Origin: an uncultured Pelagibacteraceae bacterium
Lineage (GTDB): Bacteria; Pseudomonadota; Alphaproteobacteria; Pelagibacterales; AG-422-B15
DNA length: 52,313 nucleotides
Reading direction: 5' to 3'
Assembly: GCA_902610585.1 (NCBI GenBank)
Contig: CACLWE010000003.1
Coordinates: 1-52,313, forward strand
Shown here: positions 37,179 through 45,752 of the stretch, in pieces
Layout: every line of letters begins with the position of its first letter
Position numbering within the stretch: the first letter of the stretch is position 1
Position numbers and translations under genes: made by a program
The notes under the pieces: model-generated
The model's input: the letters and a program-made list of their open reading frames with translations, nothing else
What the model was told of the DNA's origin: nothing
Databases searched by the model: none

Positions 37179-38183
37179 TTACGGAAGCCAAGCTTTCCAT
37201 TCGTCTGTACTGTTTTTCCATTCAGCAACAGCTTCTTCGACAGATAATCCGTCGTCACCAACTCTTACAAGCATTTTTGCTTGATCCGTGTTAGAGAAAG
37301 CCATTTTTTTGAAGAATGCAACTGCTTCAGCGTTCTCAGGTTTAGACATAACTTCAGGATTCATATAATTCATCGTGTAGTCTTTATCCCAACCTGTAGC
37401 AGGCCATGCTGCAGTTCCACAATCTTGCCAGTTATTAGCTTCAGTAAAACTATCACAGTATTTGTATGCTGGTAGTTTTACACCAACCATTTCATTCTTA
37501 CCGAAGAAAAAGTGTGGTTCCCAAAGATACAGAAGGAATGCTTCACCTCTATCATAAGCTCCTTGAGCTTCCGCTAGAGCTGCAACCTCAGTACCTAGTT
37601 CTGATGCTTCAAAATCAATTCCTAAAAGATCTAATCTTTTTTGGTCATGACAGTTCCAACCAGCAACTGGACATCCAATCAATCTACCTTTTGAACCTGT
37701 TTCAGGTGTAGCAAATTGATCTTTGAATTTATTTAAATCTGACCAGTCTTTAAAATCTGGGTTAGCGTCAACAAAGTATTTTGGAACATAGTAATCTGAC
37801 ATTCCAATGATACCACTTGTGTACGCATCAACAGATCCATCACCAGAATACTCTTTTACAACTTCTCCGTCATAAACAAGATTCATGTTGATCATTACAT
37901 CGTCAGCCTCAGCATAACTTGGCCAACTTTCACATGCGAAGTCAATATCGCCAGCGGCAATAGCTTCCCATAGACCTGTTCCTGAAGCGAATTCTATTCT
38001 ATCAACTCTGTAGCCTAGCTCTTCTTCAAGGATAGCAACTGCAACCTGACATGTTAATTCTCCACCAGTCCAGTCAGCAACAGCAGCTGTTAAACGCTTA
38101 GCGTTGGCAGTACCTGCCGAAAGAACTAAAAAAGAAGACAAAATCAGGGCAGCAAAAGTTTTTGCAAATAATGAATTTTTCAT
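37179..38183 (-). CDS. proX: glycine betaine-type ABC transporter substrate-binding protein
   Basis: A 334-residue periplasmic binding protein of the OpuAC/ProX family. The N-terminal signal peptide ends at about residue 28 (TANA-K). Aromatic and acidic residues typical of quaternary-amine binding are in place, for example DWTGGE, ACESWPSY and YLWEPHFFF. A good ribosome-binding site (AGGGGA) precedes the ATG, and a strong terminator follows. A candidate promoter in the 121-base gap behind the permease gene suggests extra, higher expression of this subunit, as is usual for binding proteins. Betaine, choline or proline betaine are all possible ligands. Confidence 0.92.
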   Translation of the reverse strand: MKNSLFAKTFAALILSSFLVLSAGTANAKRLTAAVADWTGGELTCQVAVAILEEELGYRVDRIEFASGTGLWEAIAAGDIDFACESWPSYAEADDVMINMNLVYDGEVVKEYSGDGSVDAYTSGIIGMSDYYVPKYFVDANPDFKDWSDLNKFKDQFATPETGSKGRLIGCPVAGWNCHDQKRLDLLGIDFEASELGTEVAALAEAQGAYDRGEAFLLYLWEPHFFFGKNEMVGVKLPAYKYCDSFTEANNWQDCGTAAWPATGWDKDYTMNYMNPEVMSKPENAEAVAFFKKMAFSNTDQAKMLVRVGDDGLSVEEAVAEWKNSTDEWKAWLP

Positions 38184-38217
38184 TAATTTCCCCTTTTTAT
38201 TAATTAATCAATTAATA

Positions 38218-38247
38218 ATTCTAGACCAAAAAAGATGAATAAGTAAA
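38218..38247 (-). promoter_or_regulatory. candidate promoter of the betaine-binding protein gene
   Basis: On the minus strand: -35-like TTTACT (38242-38247), 18 bases, -10-like TAGAAT (38218-38223, five of six matches), about 35 bases before the ATG. The surrounding gap (38184-38304) shows no other feature I can support. Reasonable spacing, but AT-rich DNA gives chance matches. Confidence 0.4.
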
Positions 38248-38304
38248 CCGCTTTATCAACATTTTTTGAAGAAAAGTATCAGGAAATATGTATATAAATT
38301 AGAT

Positions 38305-40425
38305 CTATAAACCTAGGGCATCTCTTTGCTTTTTTGTCCATGCAAGACTGATACGGTCAATTATCATGGCTAATAAACAAATTCCTATGCCAGCAGCAAG
38401 AGCTCTACCAGTATCTGATCGAGCTAAACCATTAAATACCTCAAGACCGAGCCCTTTACCACCAATGAGAGGTGTGACAATCTGCATCGCAAAAGCCATC
38501 ATGACTGTTTGATTGAAACCCATAACCAAACTAGGAACTGCTAGAGGAAATTTTATCTTATTGAGAGTCTGAATTGTATTACCTCCAAATGACTTTGATA
38601 CTTCTGAATATGTAGAAGAAACTTGAGACAGGCCCAATACAGTTAAACGTATTATTGGAGGTATGGAGTATATAATTGTTGCAAGTAATGCAGAAAATGC
38701 CCCACCACCAAAAAACATTAAAACTGGAACAAGGTAACAAAAATACGGCAATGTTTGCATTGCATCTAATATTACCTCGTTGATATTTTGAAATCTCTTA
38801 CTGTAAGATGCTAAGATACCAATTGGCACACCAATTACAAAACATAAAAGAACTGAGATAAGAACTGATGAAAGAGTAATCATTGCTTCAGTCCAAATAT
38901 TGCAAGCGCCGATGAATGCTAGAAGGATGGCAGTAATAATCGCAAATCTAATTCCAACAGATTTCCAGCTGATTAGAACCAATGCCCCAATTGTAAACCA
39001 GTAAGGTAAATATGTTAGATAAAAATCAAATGGTCTTAGAAGGTAAATAACAACAGTTGATCTGATTGTTTTGGTTATTGAAATAAACGTATCATTTACA
39101 ACCAATGATTTTACACCAGCAGAAATTTCTTCTCTTATTGACAGATTCCATGCATCAGGAAATGTTCCTATTGCAGCAACGTTTGCATCATAATAAATAA
39201 TGCCAATTAATATTAATAATCCAGAGAAAAAGAAATAATGAGCATTTATAAATTGTGCAATCGCTGAGCCGTAATCCTTATTAAATAAAGAAATTACTGA
39301 ATTTAAAATGAAAGAAAATATTCGAATGACGCTTGAGAATACAAATGCAAATGCAAAATGAATTAATTGTAGAGGTTTTTCAACCTGTCTAGCAATGGGA
39401 TAAATATCCCATGTTTGCGGTAAAAGATAAAATTTTTGACTATCGGATGGCAAAGTCACTGTCTCCCGACTAGCGGCTTTACCAAATCTATCGAACATGA
39501 TTGCCATTAAAAGAACGCAAATACCTCCTTCCAAAGCAGCTCCGACTTCTAGTTTTTTTATCGATACCCAAATGTCTGAACCTAGACCTTGAGCCCCAAT
39601 AAACGTTGCTAAAACAACCAATGCCAATGCCATCATTATTGTTTGGTTAACGCCCATCATGATGCTTGGCAGAGCTAATGGAATTTGTACTTTAAATAAA
39701 ATTTGACTTTTACTAGAACCAAAAGCTGTTGCTGTTTCTACTGTTTCATTGGGGACCTGACGTATACCTAAGTTTGTGAGACGAATAATAGGAGGCATTG
39801 AATAAATCATTGTTGCAAGAATTGCAGGTGCACCTCCGATTCCAAAGAAAAACATTGCAGGGATAAGATAAACAAACGCAGGCATCACTTGCATTATATC
39901 GAGAGCTGGTTTCATATTTCTCTCAAAACGATCACTTAATGCACAGAAAATACCAAGTATCACTCCAACGGCTACAGATAAGAATACTGATAAACCCATA
40001 AGAGCAAGAGTTTCCATAGCAGAATCCCAAAGCCCAACCATTCCCCAATACATGGTGCCAAAAAGAACAAGAAAACCTAATTTAATTCCACCAAATGCAA
40101 GTGATGGAATAAGCAATAGCGCCGCTATAAATACCCAAGATGAATCTAGTAAAAAATCTTCGAGCATCCAATAAAGGTCTTTTACATAACCAGCAACCAT
40201 CCTTGTATAAACTTTAATATTATCTTTTAGAAAATCTTCACCAGCATTGACCCAAGCTGTAAAAGTAAAAGCATCTGTTATAAAGACAGGGAATTCTGAA
40301 ACATCTTCACCTTGGAATGCAAGCCAGATTGAAGCTAGAATTGCAGCAAGAATTAGCCCAGGAATGATTAGACTCTGAGTACTACTTTTAGAAGATAAAA
40401 GCGATGTATCCTGGGTTAATGCCAT
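38305..40425 (-). CDS. proW: glycine betaine-type ABC transporter permease, two permease modules fused in one chain
   Basis: At 706 residues this is about twice the usual ProW/OpuAB length. Two complete BPD_transp_1 modules are visible, one at about residues 130-320 and one at about 490-690. Each has the same landmarks: an alanine- and glycine-rich helix, LDIMQVMPAFVYLIPAMFFFG or LDAMQTLPYFCYLVPVLMFFG, IYSxPPIIRLT, and an EAA-like loop followed by PLALPSIMMGVNQT or PLAVPSLVMGFNQT. A single chain could form the whole membrane pore. It is followed by the binding-protein gene, and its ATPase partner is divergent across 86 bases. Confidence 0.92.
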   Translation of the reverse strand: MALTQDTSLLSSKSSTQSLIIPGLILAAILASIWLAFQGEDVSEFPVFITDAFTFTAWVNAGEDFLKDNIKVYTRMVAGYVKDLYWMLEDFLLDSSWVFIAALLLIPSLAFGGIKLGFLVLFGTMYWGMVGLWDSAMETLALMGLSVFLSVAVGVILGIFCALSDRFERNMKPALDIMQVMPAFVYLIPAMFFFGIGGAPAILATMIYSMPPIIRLTNLGIRQVPNETVETATAFGSSKSQILFKVQIPLALPSIMMGVNQTIMMALALVVLATFIGAQGLGSDIWVSIKKLEVGAALEGGICVLLMAIMFDRFGKAASRETVTLPSDSQKFYLLPQTWDIYPIARQVEKPLQLIHFAFAFVFSSVIRIFSFILNSVISLFNKDYGSAIAQFINAHYFFFSGLLILIGIIYYDANVAAIGTFPDAWNLSIREEISAGVKSLVVNDTFISITKTIRSTVVIYLLRPFDFYLTYLPYWFTIGALVLISWKSVGIRFAIITAILLAFIGACNIWTEAMITLSSVLISVLLCFVIGVPIGILASYSKRFQNINEVILDAMQTLPYFCYLVPVLMFFGGGAFSALLATIIYSIPPIIRLTVLGLSQVSSTYSEVSKSFGGNTIQTLNKIKFPLAVPSLVMGFNQTVMMAFAMQIVTPLIGGKGLGLEVFNGLARSDTGRALAAGIGICLLAMIIDRISLAWTKKQRDALGL

Positions 40426-40511
40426 GTAAAATAGTATTCCTCAAGGTTAAATAAATTATTCAAAAATCCTCAACATAGTATAACATTCAGCAGATAAAGC
40501 ACTCAAAAATA

Positions 40512-41552
40512 ATGGAAAAAAATGACAAAATAGTATGCACAAATATATGGAAGGTATTTGGGCCAAATGAAAAAAATGTTCTTACAAATTTAGACAAAAA
40601 TCTTTCAAGAAGTGAAGTGCAAGAAAAAACTGGACATGTGGTTGCAGTTAAAGATGTAAGTTTCTCAGTTCAAAAAGGTGAAACGTTCGTTGTAATGGGT
40701 TTATCAGGTAGTGGTAAATCCACATTAGTAAGATGTTTATCAAGACTGATTGAGCCAACAGCAGGTGAGGTAAAAATTGACAATCAAGATGTAACATTGA
40801 TGAGCAATAAGGATTTAACAGATCTGAGGCGTAATAGAATGAGTATGGTATTTCAGCACTTTGGTCTTTTCCCTCATCGAAGAGTGATAGAAAATATTGG
40901 CTATGGACTTGAAATAAGGGGAGTAAAGAAAAAAGATCGATTAGATAAGTCAATGGAAACACTTAAACTTGTAGGATTAGAAGGTTGGGATCAACATTAC
41001 CCTCGTGAATTGTCAGGTGGAATGCAACAAAGAGTTGGACTAGCTAGAGCTCTAGCAGTTGATCCAGAGATTCTAATTTTTGACGAACCTTTCTCAGCAC
41101 TGGATCCATTGATAAGAAGGGAAATGCAAGACGAGTTAATTAGTATTCAAAAAATGGTTCAAAAAACAATGGTATTCATTACACATGATTTTTCTGAAGC
41201 TATTAAAATGGGTGATCATATTGCGATTATGAAAGATGGAGAAATATCACAAGTTGGTACACCAGAGGAAATTGTTGCAAATCCCGTAGATCAATATGTA
41301 AAAGACTTCACTGAAGATGTTCCCAAATACAAAGTTTTAAGTGCGGGTAAATGTGCAAGAAAAGAATGCTGTGAGGATACAAAGACTCTGTTTGCCCAGG
41401 GCAATGAGTGTATTAAAAGTGACGTTAAAATCGATACTTTAATTAATCAGATAGCTGACACTGACAAAAAATATCCTGTAATCGATTCAGTTTCAGGAGA
41501 ACTAATTGGTGAAATTGATCGGTCAATTGTCTTAAAATCTATGACATCTTAA
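40512..41552 (+). CDS. proV: glycine betaine-type ABC transporter ATP-binding protein
   Basis: A 346-residue ATPase of the ProV/OpuAA group. Walker A GLSGSGKS is at residues 63-70, signature LSGGMQQR at 167-174, and Walker B ILIFDEP at about 187-193. It has the long N-terminal extension of this group. The C-terminal part (from about 275) is a shortened CBS-like tail that in homologues senses ionic strength or binds nucleotides. It includes an unusual cysteine cluster at 281, 286, 287 and 300. Transcription is divergent from the permease and binding-protein genes, so the two halves of the transporter are under separate promoters in one 86-base gap. Confidence 0.93.
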   Translation: MEKNDKIVCTNIWKVFGPNEKNVLTNLDKNLSRSEVQEKTGHVVAVKDVSFSVQKGETFVVMGLSGSGKSTLVRCLSRLIEPTAGEVKIDNQDVTLMSNKDLTDLRRNRMSMVFQHFGLFPHRRVIENIGYGLEIRGVKKKDRLDKSMETLKLVGLEGWDQHYPRELSGGMQQRVGLARALAVDPEILIFDEPFSALDPLIRREMQDELISIQKMVQKTMVFITHDFSEAIKMGDHIAIMKDGEISQVGTPEEIVANPVDQYVKDFTEDVPKYKVLSAGKCARKECCEDTKTLFAQGNECIKSDVKIDTLINQIADTDKKYPVIDSVSGELIGEIDRSIVLKSMTS

Positions 41553-41572
41553 TTAATTAAAACAAATAAACC

Positions 41573-42763
41573 ATGACGCTTTTCAATTTGAATAAAGAAG
41601 AAATTCTTGCCCCTCAAGATTGGGGCTTCCCTGTACCGATAGCATATGGTCCAGGTAGATTTTCCGAAATAGGAACTTATTGTTCTGAGAATGAGATAAC
41701 CAATCCACTTATTGTCACTGATAGTGGCAGTGTTGATCTTCCCTTCATTGATAACTTGGTCGAAATTTTAAAAAAATCGAAAATTAATTCAGGTATTTAC
41801 TCAAAAATTTCGCCCAACCCAAGAGATGATGAGATTGCATCAGGAAAAAAACTTTTCAATGATAATAATCACGATGCAATAATTGCTATTGGCGGCGGAA
41901 GTGCCATGGATGGTGGCAAGTCAATTTGTCTAACCGCCAATAATGATATTGAATTATTTGACTTTGAGTGGGAAAAGACACCTCAAGTCATTGGGCCAGA
42001 TAACAAATTTCCTAAACTTATTACAATTCCTACAACAGCTGGAACAGGCGCTGAAACAGAGAGCACAGCAATGGTAACAGATACCAAACAAGGAATTAAA
42101 CTTTGTATAATGCATCCTGAATTGAAGCCTTCATTGGCATTGCTCGATCCTGAACTAACGTTGGGATTGCCCTCAAACCTTACAGCATGGACAGGTGCAG
42201 ATGCAATGATTCACTCAATTGAAGGTTATTGTGTGCCAGGTTTTCACCCCTTATGTGACGGTGCTGCGCTCGAAAGTCTAAACTTAATTTCTAAATCACT
42301 TATTACAGCTGTAGAAGAGCCAAATAATCTTGAAGCAAGAGGGGCTATGCTAGTTGCCTCGTGCTTGGGAGGAGTTTCTTTTATAAAAGGGCTGGGTCTT
42401 GTGCACGCTATTGCGCATATGGTTGGAGCAGAATTTAATACGCATCACGGACTAACTAATGCTATTATTTTGCCAGCAGTTCTAAGATACAACCTCCCAG
42501 ATATGGAAGAGAAAGTGATGAGAATGGCTCAGGCAATGCAATATAAAGATCATAGTGCAAATCATTTCATCGAAAGCATGGAAAAAATACTTGATCGAAT
42601 TAAGATACCTAAGGGTTTAAATGAAATTGGTGTTCCAGAAGATTGTATTGAGAGAATATCTGAAAAGTCAATGATTGATACAGCCTTTGGCACTAATCCT
42701 CGTTCAGCCACATTGGATGATGTCAGAGAGCTCGTCAAGGTCAGTATTTTTGGAGCTCGATAA
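41573..42763 (+). CDS. iron-containing alcohol dehydrogenase
   Basis: A 396-residue group III (Fe-type) alcohol dehydrogenase. The NAD-binding GGGSAMDGGK is at about residues 105-114 and the family signature TIPTTAGTGAETESTAM at about 151-167. The metal ligands lie in WTGADAMIHSIE and in HAIAHMVGAEFNTHHG. It would interconvert an aldehyde and an alcohol with NAD(H); the substrate is unknown. It begins 20 bases after the ABC ATPase gene and may be cotranscribed with it. It leads a five-gene plus-strand catabolic run. Confidence 0.92.
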   Translation: MTLFNLNKEEILAPQDWGFPVPIAYGPGRFSEIGTYCSENEITNPLIVTDSGSVDLPFIDNLVEILKKSKINSGIYSKISPNPRDDEIASGKKLFNDNNHDAIIAIGGGSAMDGGKSICLTANNDIELFDFEWEKTPQVIGPDNKFPKLITIPTTAGTGAETESTAMVTDTKQGIKLCIMHPELKPSLALLDPELTLGLPSNLTAWTGADAMIHSIEGYCVPGFHPLCDGAALESLNLISKSLITAVEEPNNLEARGAMLVASCLGGVSFIKGLGLVHAIAHMVGAEFNTHHGLTNAIILPAVLRYNLPDMEEKVMRMAQAMQYKDHSANHFIESMEKILDRIKIPKGLNEIGVPEDCIERISEKSMIDTAFGTNPRSATLDDVRELVKVSIFGAR

Positions 42764-42775
42764 AAAACCTCGTAG

Positions 42776-44200
42776 ATGATTACTCATTTATCTGTTCGGG
42801 AACAAATTGATTTAATTTCTAAAAAAGAAATAAAAGTTGAAGAGCTTTTTCAAGAATACTTGTCCAATATTGAAAAGCTTAATCCTAAGCTTAACGCCAT
42901 TGTGTCACTGAGAGACAAAGATTGGATTATAAATAAAGCAAAGGCACAGGATGCACAAAAAGTTGATGTTACAAGAAAACAAATTTTATTTGGGCTTCCA
43001 TTTGTTTCAAAAGAATTATTCGACGTCACTGGACTGCCAACTACTTATGGAATACTTGATTATCAAAATAATTTTCCACAAAATGACTCGTTAATTGCAA
43101 AAAAAATAAAGCATCAAGGAGCCACAATTATTGGAAAATCAAATATGGCAGAACTAGCAATTGGATCTCATACAAAGAATAAATTATTTGATCCAGTTTC
43201 AAATCCTTATAACTACAATCTATCACCTGGCGGCTCAAGTGGAGGAGCGTCATCAGCTGTAGCCAGCTGCCTCATACCATTTTCTGATGGTACGGACATG
43301 ATGGGCTCTTGCAGAAACCCTGCAGCTTTCACAAATCTGTATGGTTTTAGACCATCTCCTGGGCTGATATCTGATAAAAGAGAAACCAGTAAATTTCCTG
43401 TATTGACGACTCCAGGTGGAATTGCCAGAACACCTGATGACTTAAGTATTTTTTTAGATGCCGTCGTTGGAAAAGATATGGAAGATCCCTACTCGTTTAA
43501 CTTTGAGGGTTCATTTCAGTCAATTACTAAAAATTTATCTAGTGAAATAAAAATTGGTTGGATTAACAACTTTGTTGAACACTATTCTTTTGAAGAAGGA
43601 ATTATTGAATTATGCGAAGCTTCTTTAAACAAACTCGTGGAAACAGACAAAAAAATATTTGTTGAAAAATGCAAAGTTAATATTGATCCAGATAAATTAT
43701 GGGAGACATGGTGCACTCTCAGATCAAAAATCACATTTAATGATATTTCTGCAATGCAAATTAAGGATTTTGATGAATTAAGCTTTCCAGCTAAATGGGA
43801 ATACGAAGAAGGAAGTAAAGTTACAGATGATCAAGTTTCTAATTCAATTGATTGGTATCATAATTATAAAAAGTATGTCGATAGTATATTTGAAAAATAT
43901 GATTTTATTGCTTTACCATCAGCACAATTGTTTCCATTTAACAAAGAAATAGATTTTCCAAAAAGTATTTCAAAAACCCAGATGGACACATACCATCGCT
44001 GGATGGAAGTCACGGTATTTGCAAGTATGTTTCAATTACCTACCCTCTCAATACCAGTTGGCTTTAATGATAAGGGGCTACCAATGGGTATGCAATTAAT
44101 GGGGAAAAATAAATCAGATGAAAAAGTAATACAAATTGGAAAATATTATGAAGAAATCTTTAATCATTCAAAAATAAAACCTAATATAATTAATGGTTAA
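42776..44200 (+). CDS. amidase signature family hydrolase
   Basis: A 474-residue amidase with the full Ser-cisSer-Lys triad: Lys79 (in FVSKELFD), Ser154 (in PGGSSGG) and Ser178 (in DGTDMMGSCR). It hydrolyses a carboxamide to acid plus amine or ammonia. Lack of GatCAB partners and the catabolic setting argue against a GatA role. The following gene, overlapping by eight bases, encodes a NylB-like serine hydrolase, an arrangement reminiscent of the NylA/NylB pair that degrades 6-aminohexanoate oligomers. The natural substrate is unknown. Confidence 0.9.
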   Translation: MITHLSVREQIDLISKKEIKVEELFQEYLSNIEKLNPKLNAIVSLRDKDWIINKAKAQDAQKVDVTRKQILFGLPFVSKELFDVTGLPTTYGILDYQNNFPQNDSLIAKKIKHQGATIIGKSNMAELAIGSHTKNKLFDPVSNPYNYNLSPGGSSGGASSAVASCLIPFSDGTDMMGSCRNPAAFTNLYGFRPSPGLISDKRETSKFPVLTTPGGIARTPDDLSIFLDAVVGKDMEDPYSFNFEGSFQSITKNLSSEIKIGWINNFVEHYSFEEGIIELCEASLNKLVETDKKIFVEKCKVNIDPDKLWETWCTLRSKITFNDISAMQIKDFDELSFPAKWEYEEGSKVTDDQVSNSIDWYHNYKKYVDSIFEKYDFIALPSAQLFPFNKEIDFPKSISKTQMDTYHRWMEVTVFASMFQLPTLSIPVGFNDKGLPMGMQLMGKNKSDEKVIQIGKYYEEIFNHSKIKPNIING

Positions 44201-45356
44201 TAAGTTAGTTGATACTCCAAACCCAACTCTTGTGACATTACGCGACAATAAAGCTAAATGGAACCTTCCGGAATATAGAAGAACTGGCTATAGGAATCTT
44301 CACAAAATAAACAGATATGGTCTTTTGTTAAGATCAGATTACATTCTTTTGCTTAATGAAAACAGTAAAGATGAAATAGATAAAATAAACTCAGTAAGGG
44401 AAATGACGAGCCATAAATCTTTTTGTTCTTTAGTAGTTGGGAGAGGACAAGAAATATTTTTTGAGAAATATGCAAAAGATTTCTCTCCTGAAACACCGCA
44501 TACAATAATGTCAATTTCAAAGATGTTTTTAAATCTATTTGTTGGTGAATTAGTTGAGAAAGGCAAGTTGCAACTAGAAAAGTCTATTGGCTATTATTTG
44601 CCCAATATTGGAGAAGGATATTCAAAAGCGACGGTTCAAAACGTATTAAATATGAACATTATTAATGCTTTTACCGAAGATTATACTGACCCGTATTCAA
44701 CATCATTTATGCATGAAACTGTTGGTGGCTGGCGAATACCAGATGAAGATAAAGATGAAAAGTTTCAAGAAGATTTCTTGAACAGTATTCAAACAGATGG
44801 AACTAATTCTGTAATAAACAATTCTGATAAAGCATTTTATAAGTCAGCAAACAGCGACGTAATTGCTCTACTGATTGAAAAATTAAGTGGGAGAGAGCTG
44901 CGAGAGTGGCTTCTCTCGTCAGTAGAAGCAATGGGTCTTGAAGATGGTTTGTATATGGCAACGGATAGAGGTGGGATGCCATGGCTGTCCGGTGGTGGTT
45001 GTCTTGTTGCAAGAGATTTGCTACGCATGGGACTGCTTTTCTCAAGAAAAGGTCTTGGGATCAGAAATAGAATAGCTGGCTCTCGTAAATTTATTGATGA
45101 TACAGTTTCTGAAAAAGGTCCAAAATATATGCACTTAAAAGATGAAAAATATGTTTATTATGCAAATCAAACCATGAAATCTAATAATTGGATTGGGCAT
45201 TCTGGATATGGTGGGCAATTTTTAATGATTAACTTAGAAACGAATGTTGTTGCAAGTTTTTTTTCTGTTTTAGAAACCGACTCAGCAACTGATGAAGACT
45301 ATAAAGCCAAAATGATCCTGATGCTTGAGGAAGTAACATCAAAGCAATATTCATAG
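44193..45356 (+). CDS. NylB-like serine hydrolase (class C beta-lactamase fold)
   Basis: A 387-residue penicillin-binding-protein-fold hydrolase. The nucleophile motif SISK gives Ser107 and Lys110. Tyr216 in FYKSANSDV, and the later DRGGMPWLSGGGCLVARDLLRMG block, match 6-aminohexanoate-dimer hydrolase and EstB-like proteins more than true beta-lactamases. No signal peptide is visible, so it acts in the cytoplasm, which also argues against antibiotic resistance. It is coupled to the amidase by an eight-base overlap. It likely cleaves an amide or ester of a small molecule. Confidence 0.85.
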   Translation: MVNKLVDTPNPTLVTLRDNKAKWNLPEYRRTGYRNLHKINRYGLLLRSDYILLLNENSKDEIDKINSVREMTSHKSFCSLVVGRGQEIFFEKYAKDFSPETPHTIMSISKMFLNLFVGELVEKGKLQLEKSIGYYLPNIGEGYSKATVQNVLNMNIINAFTEDYTDPYSTSFMHETVGGWRIPDEDKDEKFQEDFLNSIQTDGTNSVINNSDKAFYKSANSDVIALLIEKLSGRELREWLLSSVEAMGLEDGLYMATDRGGMPWLSGGGCLVARDLLRMGLLFSRKGLGIRNRIAGSRKFIDDTVSEKGPKYMHLKDEKYVYYANQTMKSNNWIGHSGYGGQFLMINLETNVVASFFSVLETDSATDEDYKAKMILMLEEVTSKQYS

Positions 45357-45368
45357 AAAGGATAGATA

Positions 45369-45752
45369 ATGAGAGGATACGTAATGGTTGGGTCGAGTGA
45401 TTTAAAAAAATCTAAAGCATTCTATGATGTTGTCCTTGCAGTAATGGGAATAATCTCAATTTATGAGGATGAGGTGTGTGTAGGTTATGCTCGAGAGGGG
45501 AAACAAGATGTTGAGTTCTATATAACCAAACCGGCAAATGGAAAGCCTGTTACATTTGGAAATGGTACACAGATATCCTTTTTGACCGAATCAATAGAAC
45601 AAGTTGATAAGTTTCACAAAACTGCTTTAGGACTTGGAGCACAAAATGAAGGGGATCCAGGTTTTAGACCAAGCGACAGTAATGTTTATTATGCTTACAT
45701 CAGAGACCCTGATGGTAACAAAATTTGCTCATATACAAGTGTAAATGTCTAG
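45369..45752 (+). CDS. VOC family (glyoxalase-like) protein
   Basis: A 127-residue vicinal-oxygen-chelate fold protein with the typical N-terminal SSDLKKSKAFYDVVLAVMG and C-terminal YIRDPDGNKI motifs. Family members include glyoxalases, dioxygenases and metal-binding resistance proteins, and the activity cannot be assigned. AAGGAT seven bases before the ATG supports the start. It lies 12 bases after the serine hydrolase and overlaps the next gene by eight bases. Confidence 0.88.
   Translation: MRGYVMVGSSDLKKSKAFYDVVLAVMGIISIYEDEVCVGYAREGKQDVEFYITKPANGKPVTFGNGTQISFLTESIEQVDKFHKTALGLGAQNEGDPGFRPSDSNVYYAYIRDPDGNKICSYTSVNV

Noticed and set aside
42776-44200. GatA subunit of the tRNA-dependent amidotransferase
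   Set aside because: No gatB or gatC nearby, and the context is catabolic; the protein is a stand-alone amidase.
44193-45356. Beta-lactamase (antibiotic resistance) reading of the serine hydrolase
   Set aside because: It has the SxxK and Tyr motifs of the fold but no signal peptide, NylB/EstB-like later motifs, and sits in a catabolic operon.
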